NCBI GenBank assembly: GCA_964351745.1
Contig: CAYGPI010000002.1
Location: forward strand, 1 to 64,000
From: CAYNJF01 sp964351745
Lineage (GTDB): Bacteria; Pseudomonadota; Gammaproteobacteria; Berkiellales; Berkiellaceae
Direction: 5' to 3'
Length of the DNA: 64,000 nucleotides
Below the pieces are notes generated by a model. That model was not told the DNA's origin, made no database searches, and saw only the letters and a program-made list of their open reading frames with translations. Both the position numbers and the translations under genes were made by a program. This document shows positions 25,289 to 32,838 of the stretch, in pieces (position 1 is the first letter of the stretch; every line of letters begins with the position of its first letter).

Positions 25289-25963
25289 TTAGAAGTTTGC
25301 AAGCAGTTGGCAGACAACCCCACAGACTTGGTTCAAGTCCTCTATGTGGGTTACTTGGTATCTTGGATTGAGAGGGAATAAATCATAGCTACTTCCTTCA
25401 ATGCTGAGCTGTCTTATGATTGATGAATCTTTGTTAGCTTCTCTTACAACAACAAAGTCATGATGCTGGGGAGCCCTATCAGGATCAACCACGATTTCAA
25501 AACCATCCTCAAAACTTGGGCCATGAGTAGCGGTCATACTGCTTCCTTGGATACGTAAGCCAAAAGCATTGGGGCCTACATTCTTATTGGTAGCAACCCA
25601 ACCCTTGTTACTTTCATGTTGGTAGCTTTCGTATATTGAGCTCCACTCGGTTGCTTGTTGCCAAGTTATAAGGGGGATGAGTCGAGCAGGGGTGCCTAAA
25701 TAGGTAGAGGGATCTTTATCTGTTTCAGAGAGATGGTGCCTTTGTGTAGGCATTGGCTCTTCACCTTGTAGCTGCGCCAAGCTAATACCAAAGTAATTAG
25801 CTACGGGCCTTAAGGTTGAGGGCTTAGATTCTTTAATCTGTCCAGCTAATATCCTATGGATAGTAGATTGAGGCACACCTGTCTTACGGGATAATTCCCC
25901 TTCACTTATCTTGCTATCCGATTGCATCAATTTTTTTAAATTATCTTTGACTGGGTTATCCAT
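25289..25963 (-). CDS. CI-like prophage repressor, S24 domain with altered cleavage residues
   Basis: A 224-aa protein. The N-terminal HTH is ISEGELSRKTGVPQSTIHRILAG (about residues 19-41) and the C-terminal LexA/CI-like S24 domain spans about residues 95-224. ATG at 25963 is chosen because GAGGT lies 5 nt upstream; an ATG 7 codons earlier lacks one. It should keep the prophage silent by binding 26003-26022. Unusually, the catalytic Ser is kept (GSSM, Ser142), but the usual Lys of the F-K-Q-L motif is Arg184 (IIRQL) and the usual Ala-Gly cleavage site in the W-x-x-A-G-E-W context is Ala104-Thr105. Self-cleavage after DNA damage is therefore doubtful. Confidence 0.9.
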   Translation of the reverse strand: MDNPVKDNLKKLMQSDSKISEGELSRKTGVPQSTIHRILAGQIKESKPSTLRPVANYFGISLAQLQGEEPMPTQRHHLSETDKDPSTYLGTPARLIPLITWQQATEWSSIYESYQHESNKGWVATNKNVGPNAFGLRIQGSSMTATHGPSFEDGFEIVVDPDRAPQHHDFVVVREANKDSSIIRQLSIEGSSYDLFPLNPRYQVTHIEDLNQVCGVVCQLLANF

Positions 25964-26002
25964 AGTGACCTCATTTGGGACCATTTAATCCATATGTGCA
26001 TT

Positions 26003-26022
26003 ATGCGGATACGTATACGCAT
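26003..26022. promoter_or_regulatory. Repressor operator (20-bp near-palindrome)
   Basis: ATGCGGATACGTATACGCAT is a near-perfect inverted repeat with one mismatched pair in the divergent CI/Cro intergenic region, the expected place for the operator. Half-site-like words (ATGTGCAT at 25994-26001, GGCGCATT near 26034) flank it and may be weaker operators. Confidence 0.65.
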
Positions 26023-26040
26023 TGTAAAGTATCTGGCGCA

Positions 26041-26069
26041 TTGACATCCAATGATTTAATTCATTAGAC
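26041..26069 (+). promoter_or_regulatory. Candidate rightward early promoter
   Basis: A consensus -35 TTGACA (26041-26046), 17-bp spacer and weak -10 TTAGAC (26064-26069) lie just upstream of the cro-like gene. The leader continues into an AGGAGG ribosome site at 26084-26089, 6 nt before ATG 26096. Confidence 0.5.
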
Positions 26070-26095
26070 TGCAGTTAGCAATAGGAGGTGCCCCC

Positions 26096-26329
26096 ATGGA
26101 TTGGACAAAGATTATTTCAGAAATCATATGGATGGAAGAGATTACTGAAAAGCAGCTTTCATCTACCCTAACAACGCTCGTTACCCCTTCAGCTCTTAAC
26201 CGACTCAAAAAAGGCCACACCAGAATGCCTCATTACGATTTAGGTAATGAACTGATTAAGAGGCATAAAAAACTTACACGGCTAAGCCAAAATCAACAAG
26301 GAGGGAATGCTTGTGGATCATTATCTTGA
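26096..26329 (+). CDS. Cro-like small DNA-binding protein
   Basis: A 77-aa protein, first gene of the rightward early operon and divergent from the repressor. The segment EKQLSSTLTTLVTPSALNRLKKG (about residues 18-40) can be read as a helix-turn-helix (QLSSTL..LVTPSALNRL), with a basic C-terminal half. Position, size and composition fit Cro, but sequence similarity is not strong. The ribosome site AGGAGG is excellent. It overlaps the next gene, whose own AGGAGG lies inside its 3' end. Confidence 0.6.
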   Translation: MDWTKIISEIIWMEEITEKQLSSTLTTLVTPSALNRLKKGHTRMPHYDLGNELIKRHKKLTRLSQNQQGGNACGSLS

Positions 26330-26720
26330 GAATTTAGTAAGTCACTGGGGATCACTAAAAAATATGGAGGGTCACTATAGTGATGAACGTGTGAGAACTG
26401 AGCAAGTTATACAAGAATACCTTCGTAATAATGATCAATGGAAGGATTTGGGGACGATGAGCTTGGGAGCCTTAAAAATAAGAACCCAATATCGACGGAA
26501 ATGGCATCAAGAGAAATTAGCCAAGCTTAAAGGTGAATATCATTTTGACTCTATACAATTTCCCTTCAGCTTAGAATATAAAGAAATCAAAAGCCAAAGT
26601 GATTACTTGGCACAGAATGAACCTCAAGTATGGAATCTCCTTGAGCCCGCATTAGAGCTTTGTCCCACAAAGCCTTATTTCTTTGTGTCAAAGAAGGGAG
26701 AAAAACATGGGGATGCCTGA
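26313..26720 (+). CDS. Early phage protein, unknown
   Basis: A 135-aa hydrophilic, charged protein with no recognised domain. The start is set at GTG 26313 because AGGAGG at 26299-26304 is 8 nt away; the in-frame ATG at 26307 is too close to that site. It overlaps both neighbours (cro-like and the ATPase), as expected in a compact early operon. Position before an ATPase and an ssDNA-binding protein suggests a role in replication/recombination, by context only. Confidence 0.6.
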   Translation: MDHYLENLVSHWGSLKNMEGHYSDERVRTEQVIQEYLRNNDQWKDLGTMSLGALKIRTQYRRKWHQEKLAKLKGEYHFDSIQFPFSLEYKEIKSQSDYLAQNEPQVWNLLEPALELCPTKPYFFVSKKGEKHGDA

Positions 26721-27432
26721 GTTAGTCAAGGGTAAGATTGAGCGGCCCTTAAGGGTTGTATTATATGGTGTTGAAGGGGTAGGCAAGTCATCATTTGCTG
26801 CCTTAGCACCAAACCCTATATTCATTTCAACAGAAGATGGAACAAGCCAGCTTGATATAGCCAGATTACCGTTAGTCCAAGATTGGAATAGCTTGCTTAA
26901 CCAAGTTGCTATCTTACTCAAAGAGCCTCATGAGTTTCAAACCTTAGTTTTAGATTCACTAGATTGGGCTGAGCGCCTGTGTATTGATCACATATGCCAG
27001 CAAAAGCAGCTCAACACCATCACAGACTTACCTTATGGAAATGGTTACCTTGAAGTCTTAAAGCAATTTGAGCGCCTACAAAGAGGATTGGATGCTTTAT
27101 ATAAAAGTGGCATGCACATTATCTTAATTGCACATGCTCAAATAAAGACTTTCAATAATCCTGAGTCAGAAAATTACGATCGGTATCAACTAAAGATGAT
27201 TGAGAAGGTCTCATCATTGTTTAAGCAGTGGTGTGATTGCCTCCTATTTGCCAATTTTGAAACCTTTGTGAATGCAACAGGTGAAGGCTTCAACAAGCGT
27301 CATATTGCTCAGTCATTTGGCAAGAGAGTCCTTTATACGGAGCATCGAGCAGCCTTTGATGCGAAAAACCGCTATCAATTACCACATACCATGAATCTAA
27401 ACACAGATGAATTCTTTAAAGCTTGTCAATAA
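26707..27432 (+). CDS. Phage AAA ATPase (AAA_24 / RecA-like nucleotide-binding)
   Basis: A 241-aa P-loop ATPase: Walker A GVEGVGKSSFA (about residues 18-28), Walker B LVLDSLDW (about 79-86) and a sensor-like ILIAHAQIK (about 139-147). It fits the phage nucleotide-binding AAA_24 group, which is normally next to DUF669 ssDNA-binding proteins, exactly as here. It likely loads or remodels recombination/replication proteins on DNA. ATG at 26707 is chosen because GGGAG lies 6 nt upstream; the 26683 start has none. Confidence 0.82.
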   Translation: MGMPELVKGKIERPLRVVLYGVEGVGKSSFAALAPNPIFISTEDGTSQLDIARLPLVQDWNSLLNQVAILLKEPHEFQTLVLDSLDWAERLCIDHICQQKQLNTITDLPYGNGYLEVLKQFERLQRGLDALYKSGMHIILIAHAQIKTFNNPESENYDRYQLKMIEKVSSLFKQWCDCLLFANFETFVNATGEGFNKRHIAQSFGKRVLYTEHRAAFDAKNRYQLPHTMNLNTDEFFKACQ

Positions 27433-27441
27433 GGAGAACTT

Positions 27442-27894
27442 ATGAGTCTACAAGATTATGATTTCGGGGTTAATTTGTCCCAAATAGATGATGATGACGG
27501 TTTTAAACCAGTTCAGCCTGGGGAATACCAAATTCAGGCGAGTAAAATTCAGCTTAAGGATACAAAGCTAGGTAATGGTAAATACCTTCTATTTGAATTT
27601 GTAATTACTGAGGGCCAATATGCCACCAGAAAAATATTTCAAAATGTAATAGTAGAGCACTCGAATGAAGAAGCAAGAAAGATAAGCCTTCAGTGGATTA
27701 AGTCCTGGCTTATGGCTTGTAATGGGCAAGGTCATGAGCAACTTACATTATCACTGCTCAATCGGTTTCTAGGCCAAATATGCATGGCAACTTTAGGTAT
27801 TGAGCAAGGCACGTCGGGCTTCCAAGACAAAAATAAGATTATAAGATTTAAGAACATCAACAATACTCATTGCGGGAATGGAATCCCCTTTTAG
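27442..27894 (+). CDS. DUF669 phage ssDNA-binding-like protein
   Basis: A 150-aa protein starting MSLQDYDFGVNLSQIDDDDGFKPVQPGEY, the typical DUF669 opening, with KLGNGKYLLFEFVI and IFQNVIVEHSNEEA as conserved blocks. The family is found beside AAA_24 ATPases in phage genomes and is thought to act as a single-strand DNA-binding protein in replication/recombination. A clean ribosome site (AAGGAG) lies 6 nt before ATG. It is 9 bp after the ATPase. Confidence 0.82.
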   Translation: MSLQDYDFGVNLSQIDDDDGFKPVQPGEYQIQASKIQLKDTKLGNGKYLLFEFVITEGQYATRKIFQNVIVEHSNEEARKISLQWIKSWLMACNGQGHEQLTLSLLNRFLGQICMATLGIEQGTSGFQDKNKIIRFKNINNTHCGNGIPF

Positions 27895-27926
27895 TATTTA
27901 GCTAAACAGCAGATGGATGAAGCATA

Positions 27927-28973
27927 ATGGATGATACTAATTTTTCTATTAAAAAGGGTAATGTTATTGCATATTGCCCTATTTTTTTACAAATTGAGCG
28001 AGATACTAAATTCGTGCTTTTCTTGAGTCAGGTTTGGTACTGGTCATCACGCACGAAAAATAAAGATGGTTGGTTTTATAAAACCCAAGAAGACTGGGAA
28101 AAAGAACTTGGTTTGACTGCTACTGAGCAAAAACGTATACGGGATATTCTGAAAAAGAAAGGGATTTTAGATGAAAAATTAAAAGGATTACCCAGACAGC
28201 TACATTTTTGTCTAAACAAAAGTAAGTTAAGTGAACTGTTGAGAAAAGCAGACGAAAACAACCTTGAAACAGTGCAAAACAAAGCGCCAGCCCCCGCAGC
28301 TCCGCAGTACAAAGGAAACCTCAATACTAGTATCGAGAAAACCTTGAATCAAGTATCTAAGAAACCTCTAAGCAAGTCAGAAGAAAACCTTGATGCAAGT
28401 GTCGATGAAACCACGGAACAAGTATCGATGAAATCTCTAAGCAAGTCTGAAGAAAACCTTGATACAAGTATCGAGAAAACTGCGGCTCCTATATATACAG
28501 AGACTACTTCAGATAATACTTCAGAGATTACACCAGAGACTACAACACAGATTACTTCAGATAATAATTCCTTTGTCACGCAAGCGCGACTCGAGTGGTG
28601 GGAAGATACAGCTGTTGAGAATGTTTTTCTTCACTGGAAATCTATGATGAATCACTCCAGCGCTCAACTTGATATCAGACGAAAAGCATTAATCAATAGA
28701 GCACTGATTGCTGGCTATAGCGAGCAGGCTCTTTGTGAAGCAATATCAGGTTGTGCTAAGACACCTCACAACTTAGGGGATAATGAACGAGGTCAGCGAT
28801 ATGATGGATTGCATATCATTCTACGTGACGCTGATCAGATTGACCGCTTTATTGCGAACTACCATTGCCCACCCCAAATGAACAGTAAAAGCAAAAAGCT
28901 TGTTAGAAGCAATTCTAGTGCCGTACACGATTGGTTAAATCAAGGGGAGGGGATCGATCATGCAGAACTCTGA
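27927..28973 (+). CDS. Phage replication initiator-like protein with internal repeats
   Basis: A 348-aa protein. The N-terminal ~110 residues read as a winged-helix domain (WYWSSRTKNKDGWFYKTQEDW, then ELGLTATEQKRIRDILKKKGIL). This is typical of phage replication (O-like) proteins that bind an origin. The middle is a Ser/Thr/Glu-rich linker with a 23-aa repeat (about residues 131-188). The C-terminal segment (about 225-320) is a second folded region of the kind seen in phage replication proteins. It probably recruits the next protein or the host helicase. The origin may lie in the repeat region (28317-28490), as in lambda O, by analogy only. Confidence 0.7.
   Translation: MDDTNFSIKKGNVIAYCPIFLQIERDTKFVLFLSQVWYWSSRTKNKDGWFYKTQEDWEKELGLTATEQKRIRDILKKKGILDEKLKGLPRQLHFCLNKSKLSELLRKADENNLETVQNKAPAPAAPQYKGNLNTSIEKTLNQVSKKPLSKSEENLDASVDETTEQVSMKSLSKSEENLDTSIEKTAAPIYTETTSDNTSEITPETTTQITSDNNSFVTQARLEWWEDTAVENVFLHWKSMMNHSSAQLDIRRKALINRALIAGYSEQALCEAISGCAKTPHNLGDNERGQRYDGLHIILRDADQIDRFIANYHCPPQMNSKSKKLVRSNSSAVHDWLNQGEGIDHAEL
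28317..28490 (+). repeat. 69-bp tandem repeat inside the replication gene
   Basis: Two full and one partial copy of a 69-bp unit (28317-28385, 28386-28454, 28455-28490) encode NL(D/N)(T/A)S(I/V)(E/D)(K/E)T...LSKSEE. In lambda the origin is a set of iterated sites within gene O, so this is a candidate iteron region. Confidence 0.6.
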
Positions 28974-29598
28974 TCGGGAGTCATTTGGTAAATTAATTGT
29001 TGCAGTAGGTGAGCTTTATAACAGAGAGTTAAGTAGCGCTGTCATAAAGCTGTATTGGAAAGTATTAAGTCGCTTTGATTGGGTCGATGTTTTAAAGGCA
29101 TTTGAATGTCACGTAGAAGATACCGATGCTGGACACTTTATGCCTAAACCAGCTGATATCATTCGAGCCATAGAGGGGAGCAATCAGTGCAAGGGATTGG
29201 GGGCGTGGTCTAAGGTTGAGTGTGCCATTCGGTTAGTTGGACCTTATTCAAGTGTTGTCTTTGATGATTCAATTATTCATATAGTCCTTGCAGAGATGGG
29301 GGGGTGGATTAGAATATGCCAATCTTCAGAGAAAGATCTACCTTTTGTAAGCAAAGAATTTCAAACACGTTATACAGGTTTCAAATATAGAACACCTAAG
29401 AGTTATGTTAAACAGCTAACAGGGCTTAGTGCTCACCGAAACAGCCTACTTGGTTTTGAGGCGCAGTCCCCAACTCTAATTGGAAATGAGAAGAAAGCTC
29501 AGCTTGTACTCCAAGGTGGGGGCGATAAGCCACTAAGCATTACCATCAAAGACTTGGTTTCTAATAATCTACCTCAATTAAGGAAATGCAATGCGTGA
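28960..29598 (+). CDS. Phage replication-associated protein (DUF6475-like)
   Basis: A 212-aa soluble protein. The N-terminal part (about residues 8-70: FGKLIVAVGELYNRELSSAV, ALKAFECHVEDTDAGHFMPKPADII) matches a family often found directly after phage replication initiators, in the position of lambda P. A helicase-loader role is inferred from position. It overlaps the preceding gene by 14 nt, with GGGGAGGGG 6 nt before its ATG, and overlaps the Q-like gene by 8 nt. Confidence 0.65.
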   Translation: MQNSDRESFGKLIVAVGELYNRELSSAVIKLYWKVLSRFDWVDVLKAFECHVEDTDAGHFMPKPADIIRAIEGSNQCKGLGAWSKVECAIRLVGPYSSVVFDDSIIHIVLAEMGGWIRICQSSEKDLPFVSKEFQTRYTGFKYRTPKSYVKQLTGLSAHRNSLLGFEAQSPTLIGNEKKAQLVLQGGGDKPLSITIKDLVSNNLPQLRKCNA

Positions 29599-30124
29599 AC
29601 CACAAAGGCTATTAACTAGACTTAATCCTATAGCTGTTGATTGGCAAAATTCAGTTCGAGTGACTGGGGATGTTTTAAGAGCCGAAGATGTTGCCGCTGG
29701 TCTTGCAGGTTTAAAGCAAGGTCCTTATCTTCTAACACTTTACTTGTGGTCGGGTGATACTACTGTAGAGCATGAATTGTACCTGTTAATATTCAATGAG
29801 GTTAAGGAATTAGCAGAAAAGAGAAATTGGAAGTGTAAGAACGATGAGGTGAGATTACTCTTGTTAATCAAAATGGCCCTCTTGGAATTGAAAAAAATTA
29901 AGAACTGCAATCCTTGTAAAGGAACTGGAGTTAAAACTCATGATGTTTGCTCTAATTGTAATGGTATTGGTAAAAGAAGAAGAACGCAGGCTGAGTATGC
30001 TAGGGCCTGTGGAGTTAAAATATCAAACTGGAAAAAGTGTTGGGATCAGAAATATAGTGAAGTTTTATTAATTATAATTGATTGGGAAAACATAGGGGTT
30101 GAGCATTTGGTTTCCAGGCTGTGA
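29591..30124 (+). CDS. Antiterminator Q-like protein with DnaJ-type zinc finger
   Basis: A 177-aa protein with two CxxCxGxG zinc motifs, CNPCKGTG and CSNCNGIG (about residues 113-137), followed by a helical, basic region. This zinc arrangement near the C-terminus is typical of phage Q-type late antiterminators. Position (last gene of the early operon, immediately before lysis genes) agrees. It should load at a late promoter just downstream and let RNA polymerase read through the late genes. The N-terminal part is not recognisable. Confidence 0.72.
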   Translation: MREPQRLLTRLNPIAVDWQNSVRVTGDVLRAEDVAAGLAGLKQGPYLLTLYLWSGDTTVEHELYLLIFNEVKELAEKRNWKCKNDEVRLLLLIKMALLELKKIKNCNPCKGTGVKTHDVCSNCNGIGKRRRTQAEYARACGVKISNWKKCWDQKYSEVLLIIIDWENIGVEHLVSRL

Positions 30125-30129
30125 GCAGG

Positions 30130-30145
30130 CTTGCGCAAGTATAAT
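30130..30145 (+). promoter_or_regulatory. Candidate late promoter / Q-binding region
   Basis: A perfect 10-bp palindrome CTTGCGCAAG (30130-30139) is followed at once by TATAAT (30140-30145), within 20 bp of the Q-like gene's end. The -35 is poor, as is common for late promoters that need an activator. It lies in the expected pR' position. Confidence 0.4.
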
Positions 30146-30216
30146 AAATGCGCTACGATAACTACAGAATGAAAAATTATGTATCAACCACTTCCTCTTA
30201 ATTTTAATTAATTTCT

Positions 30217-30465
30217 TTGGATTCAATCTTACCTGACTTCCCTTGGTTTCCATACCTAAGGATTAGTGACTTACCAGAAGCACACTTAATCTACGCTATC
30301 ATTTTATCTGCTTGGGAAGACTCCATTAAATCTGATGACAGCGCTCTTAGACAATCCTCTAGAGAATGGTTTTTCTCTGATGAGTTTGAAGGCTATTGTC
30401 AGCTGGTCTATCTTCCTGTCCATGCTATTCAAGATGGCGCTAGTAAAATCTGGGATCAGTCATGA
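30217..30465 (+). CDS. Small late phage protein, unknown
   Basis: An 82-aa acidic protein starting at TTG 30217 (a stop codon just upstream in frame limits the alternatives; no good ribosome site is visible). The C-terminal part, SDDSALRQSSREWFFSDEFEGYCQL, resembles small proteins commonly encoded near phage lysis/terminase genes. Its stop overlaps the start of the next gene (ATGA). Function unknown. Confidence 0.55.
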   Translation: MDSILPDFPWFPYLRISDLPEAHLIYAIILSAWEDSIKSDDSALRQSSREWFFSDEFEGYCQLVYLPVHAIQDGASKIWDQS

Positions 30466-30755
30466 ATAGCGAACCAAAAAATGGCTGGGCATTTGATAGA
30501 AAAATAAATCTAAGTAATTTGCTAACGGCATGTGTCGTTACTATCTCAGTTATCTGGTGGGCAGCACAAATTGAAAAGAGGGTTGCTGTTTTGGAAGTTG
30601 AACTAAAGGCTTTTTATGAAGTTCAATTACGCAGCAGATCTAACCAAATGAATCGAGATGAAAAACAAGATAATGAAGTTGATAAAATTGAATCAGCGAT
30701 GACTGCAGGCTTTGATAAATTGAATAATAAACTAGATAAGATAATATCTAGATAA
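30462..30755 (+). CDS. Single-TM coiled-coil lysis-cassette protein
   Basis: A 97-aa protein with one transmembrane helix (about residues 19-35, LLTACVVTISVIWWAAQI) and a long charged, probably coiled-coil C-terminus. It is immediately before the endolysin and a 3-TM holin. It may be a holin regulator or an inner-membrane spanin-like protein; the sequence does not decide. Confidence 0.6.
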   Translation: MNSEPKNGWAFDRKINLSNLLTACVVTISVIWWAAQIEKRVAVLEVELKAFYEVQLRSRSNQMNRDEKQDNEVDKIESAMTAGFDKLNNKLDKIISR

Positions 30756-30758
30756 TCT

Positions 30759-31142
30759 ATGGATTGGCAATACTTTTCAGAAGATGAGCTTCAATGTCGA
30801 TGTGGGTGCGGCAAAGCTGATATGGATCCTAACTTCATGAAAAAGCTCATTGCCCTTAGGGAGTATTTAGACTTCCCATTACTCATAACTTCAGCGTATA
30901 GATGTCCGCAACATAATATGAAGGTAAGTAAGACTGGAGCCAATGGCCCACACACCACAGGTCGTGCCATAGATATAGCAGTGTTTGGTGAGCAGGCTTT
31001 TAATTTACTAAGGTATGCGCCATGCTTTGATTTCAATGGGATTGGCATTAATCAAAAAAACCAACTTCAACAGCGATTTATTCATATTGATGATTTAAAT
31101 AAAGAACATGGTGTTCAAAGGCCCTGGATCTGGGGTTACTGA
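30759..31142 (+). CDS. Endolysin: M15-type D-Ala-D-Ala peptidase
   Basis: A 127-aa zinc peptidase of the M15A (VanY/phage endolysin) type. The opening FSEDELQCRCGCGKADMDP, the core ITSAYRCPQHN, the zinc ligands in GPHTTGRAIDIAV (His, Asp) and FIHID near the end are all conserved. It cuts the peptide cross-links of peptidoglycan to release phage. It has no signal peptide, so it depends on the holin at 31146. It is 3 bp downstream of the coiled-coil TM protein. Confidence 0.9.
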   Translation: MDWQYFSEDELQCRCGCGKADMDPNFMKKLIALREYLDFPLLITSAYRCPQHNMKVSKTGANGPHTTGRAIDIAVFGEQAFNLLRYAPCFDFNGIGINQKNQLQQRFIHIDDLNKEHGVQRPWIWGY

Positions 31143-31145
31143 TTT

Positions 31146-31541
31146 ATGAATCCTATCTTAAAGCTATTTACATCTACTGCTGTAGAGCCTATAGAGGCGA
31201 TTGGTGGAGTACTTGATAAACTATTCACCAGCGATGATGAAAAACTTAATGCAAAGGCTGTGCTTGAAAAGCTAAAGCAGCATCCAGCCGAGCTTCAAGT
31301 TGCACTTAATAAAATTGAGGCTCAACACAGGTCATTATTTGTGGCTGGATGGCGCCCCTTTATTGGCTGGATATGTGGTTTAGGCTTAGCCAATGTCTAT
31401 ATTATTAATCCTTGGTTGCAATGGCTTTATGGTATCGATGGCCCACAGTTGCCGCTAGAAGTTATTGTTGAGCTCATAATAGCTATGTTAGGTCTGGGGA
31501 CATTGAGAACTGCTGAGAAGTTCGGTGGTAGAATTAAATGA
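31146..31541 (+). CDS. 3-TM holin
   Basis: A 131-aa protein with an amphipathic N-terminal half and hydrophobic segments around HRSLFVAGWRPFIGWICGLGLANVYII and PLEVIVELIIAMLGLGTLRTAEKF. RSLFVAGWRPF followed by LGTLRTAEK is typical of the '3TM holin' superfamily. It forms holes in the inner membrane so that the endolysin reaches the cell wall. It overlaps the following tail gene by 4 nt. Confidence 0.85.
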   Translation: MNPILKLFTSTAVEPIEAIGGVLDKLFTSDDEKLNAKAVLEKLKQHPAELQVALNKIEAQHRSLFVAGWRPFIGWICGLGLANVYIINPWLQWLYGIDGPQLPLEVIVELIIAMLGLGTLRTAEKFGGRIK

Positions 31542-32074
31542 CAAACGTTAGTGTTCAATTTAAAGGCGCTAAGCAATTCCAGAAAGCTTTGAAGAGTACT
31601 GAAACTCAAGTTAATCGTAAAGCCCAGCAAGCCTTGAATCGAACATTAACACGTTCTCGCACTCAAATGACAAATGCTATTGGCGAAAAGCTTAATCTAA
31701 AGAAGAAAACAATCAGAGACATGATTAGCCTGCAGAAAGCTAATAAAAATACAGGGTTGATTGGCCGTCTAGTTGTTAAGAACAAACTCATTCCATTGAT
31801 TGAGTACAAAGCCAAACAAAATAGAAAAGGTGTTAGCTTTAAGTTGTATCGTAGTAGACCTCGACAGTTGATTAGGCATTCTTTTATTATGCTGGATAAG
31901 CGTGGCAGAGACACTGTGTTTAAGCGTGAGGGTAGAGCTAGGTTGAAGATTAAGCCATTGTATGGAACAATAATACATGATGTTGCAGTTAAACAGAGAC
32001 ATCAAACATTTATATTTGCGAACTCCTTTTTTAAAAATGAAGTACTAAGGTTATTTACCTCTACAAGCAAATGA
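31538..32074 (+). CDS. Minor tail protein Z-like
   Basis: A 178-aa very basic protein. VSVQFKGAKQFQKALKSTE near the start, NRKAQQALNRTLTRSRTQM, and the KKKTIRDMISLQKA block match lambda gpZ/GPZ tail-completion proteins, which connect the tail tube to the head-joining end. In lambda Z lies between FII and U; here it is displaced upstream of the terminase genes and overlaps the holin gene. The FII-U junction downstream has no Z. Confidence 0.78.
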   Translation: MTNVSVQFKGAKQFQKALKSTETQVNRKAQQALNRTLTRSRTQMTNAIGEKLNLKKKTIRDMISLQKANKNTGLIGRLVVKNKLIPLIEYKAKQNRKGVSFKLYRSRPRQLIRHSFIMLDKRGRDTVFKREGRARLKIKPLYGTIIHDVAVKQRHQTFIFANSFFKNEVLRLFTSTSK

Positions 32075-32120
32075 AGTCATGTATACTATATAATATCTGA
32101 ACATTAGAAATGATGAGATT

Positions 32121-32720
32121 ATGAATAAAAAGACAGTAGAGTTGGACCCTTACAAAAGAGAGCCGCTTGAAAAGGAGTTATTACTTCACGTGCTTTGTTT
32201 GAGAGATGTTTCGATAATAAAATTTGTTTGGGATAAGATTAAAGATAAAAACCTAGAGAAATTAACGCAAGATGATTTTATAGCAGGAATAACAACAATA
32301 ATAATATCGTATGGGCGGATTTTTGGAAAAAATGATGAAATTGGAAAAGTAAATACAGGCAACTTTAAGTCTTCTTCTAAAATCAGTGAAGAGGAAGAAC
32401 TATTGCATAATTATCTAATTCACCTAAGAAACTCAAGTTATGCTCATAATGCCCCAACAGAAAGTACTGTTGATATTTATTACGATAAGTCTGAGGATAG
32501 GATTGTAGCCAAATCATATGTAAGTTTTCCTTATCTTACAAATTATAAAGAACATTTTTCCTCATTAATCGAGAAAATTGAACAATACCTTGAGGAACAA
32601 AAGAACTATTTTATTAGTAAATTATATACTTTAGATGCGGAGCATTCAGTTAAGAAAGCTCATAAGGTCTTAGGATATAGAAAGGGGATATTCGTAAATA
32701 ATTTGCCATATAAAGAATAA
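32121..32720 (+). CDS. Cargo gene with HEPN-like RNase motif, candidate defence/moron
   Basis: A 199-aa helical, soluble protein between the Z-like gene and the terminase small subunit. It is not part of lambda-type morphogenesis. Residues 103-109, LRNSSYAHN, match the R-N-x(4)-H form of the HEPN ribonuclease motif (R103, N104, H109) after a helical region rich in Leu/Glu. HEPN proteins are common toxins and anti-phage nucleases, but this motif alone is not proof. A TATAAT (32089-32094) and an ATG near it suggest its own promoter. Function is otherwise unknown. Confidence 0.6.
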   Translation: MNKKTVELDPYKREPLEKELLLHVLCLRDVSIIKFVWDKIKDKNLEKLTQDDFIAGITTIIISYGRIFGKNDEIGKVNTGNFKSSSKISEEEELLHNYLIHLRNSSYAHNAPTESTVDIYYDKSEDRIVAKSYVSFPYLTNYKEHFSSLIEKIEQYLEEQKNYFISKLYTLDAEHSVKKAHKVLGYRKGIFVNNLPYKE

Positions 32721-32838
32721 TAGGCTCTGAGAAGTAATTATTTATGGGTCCTTCTTAAGTTATAATAATACGGGCCACAGAAGCGCAAAATATGAGTAGT
32801 AACTGAGCCCAGAATGCGATCCAATATCAATATCTCCT
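32721..32838 (+). other. Intergenic region, expected position of cos
   Basis: About 118 bp directly upstream of the terminase small subunit. In lambda-type cos phages the cos site is at this place. I cannot identify the cut site by eye: a GC-rich word GGGCCACAGAAGCGC occurs near 32773, but no clear dyad is seen. A ribosome site for the next gene lies at the right end. Confidence 0.25.
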
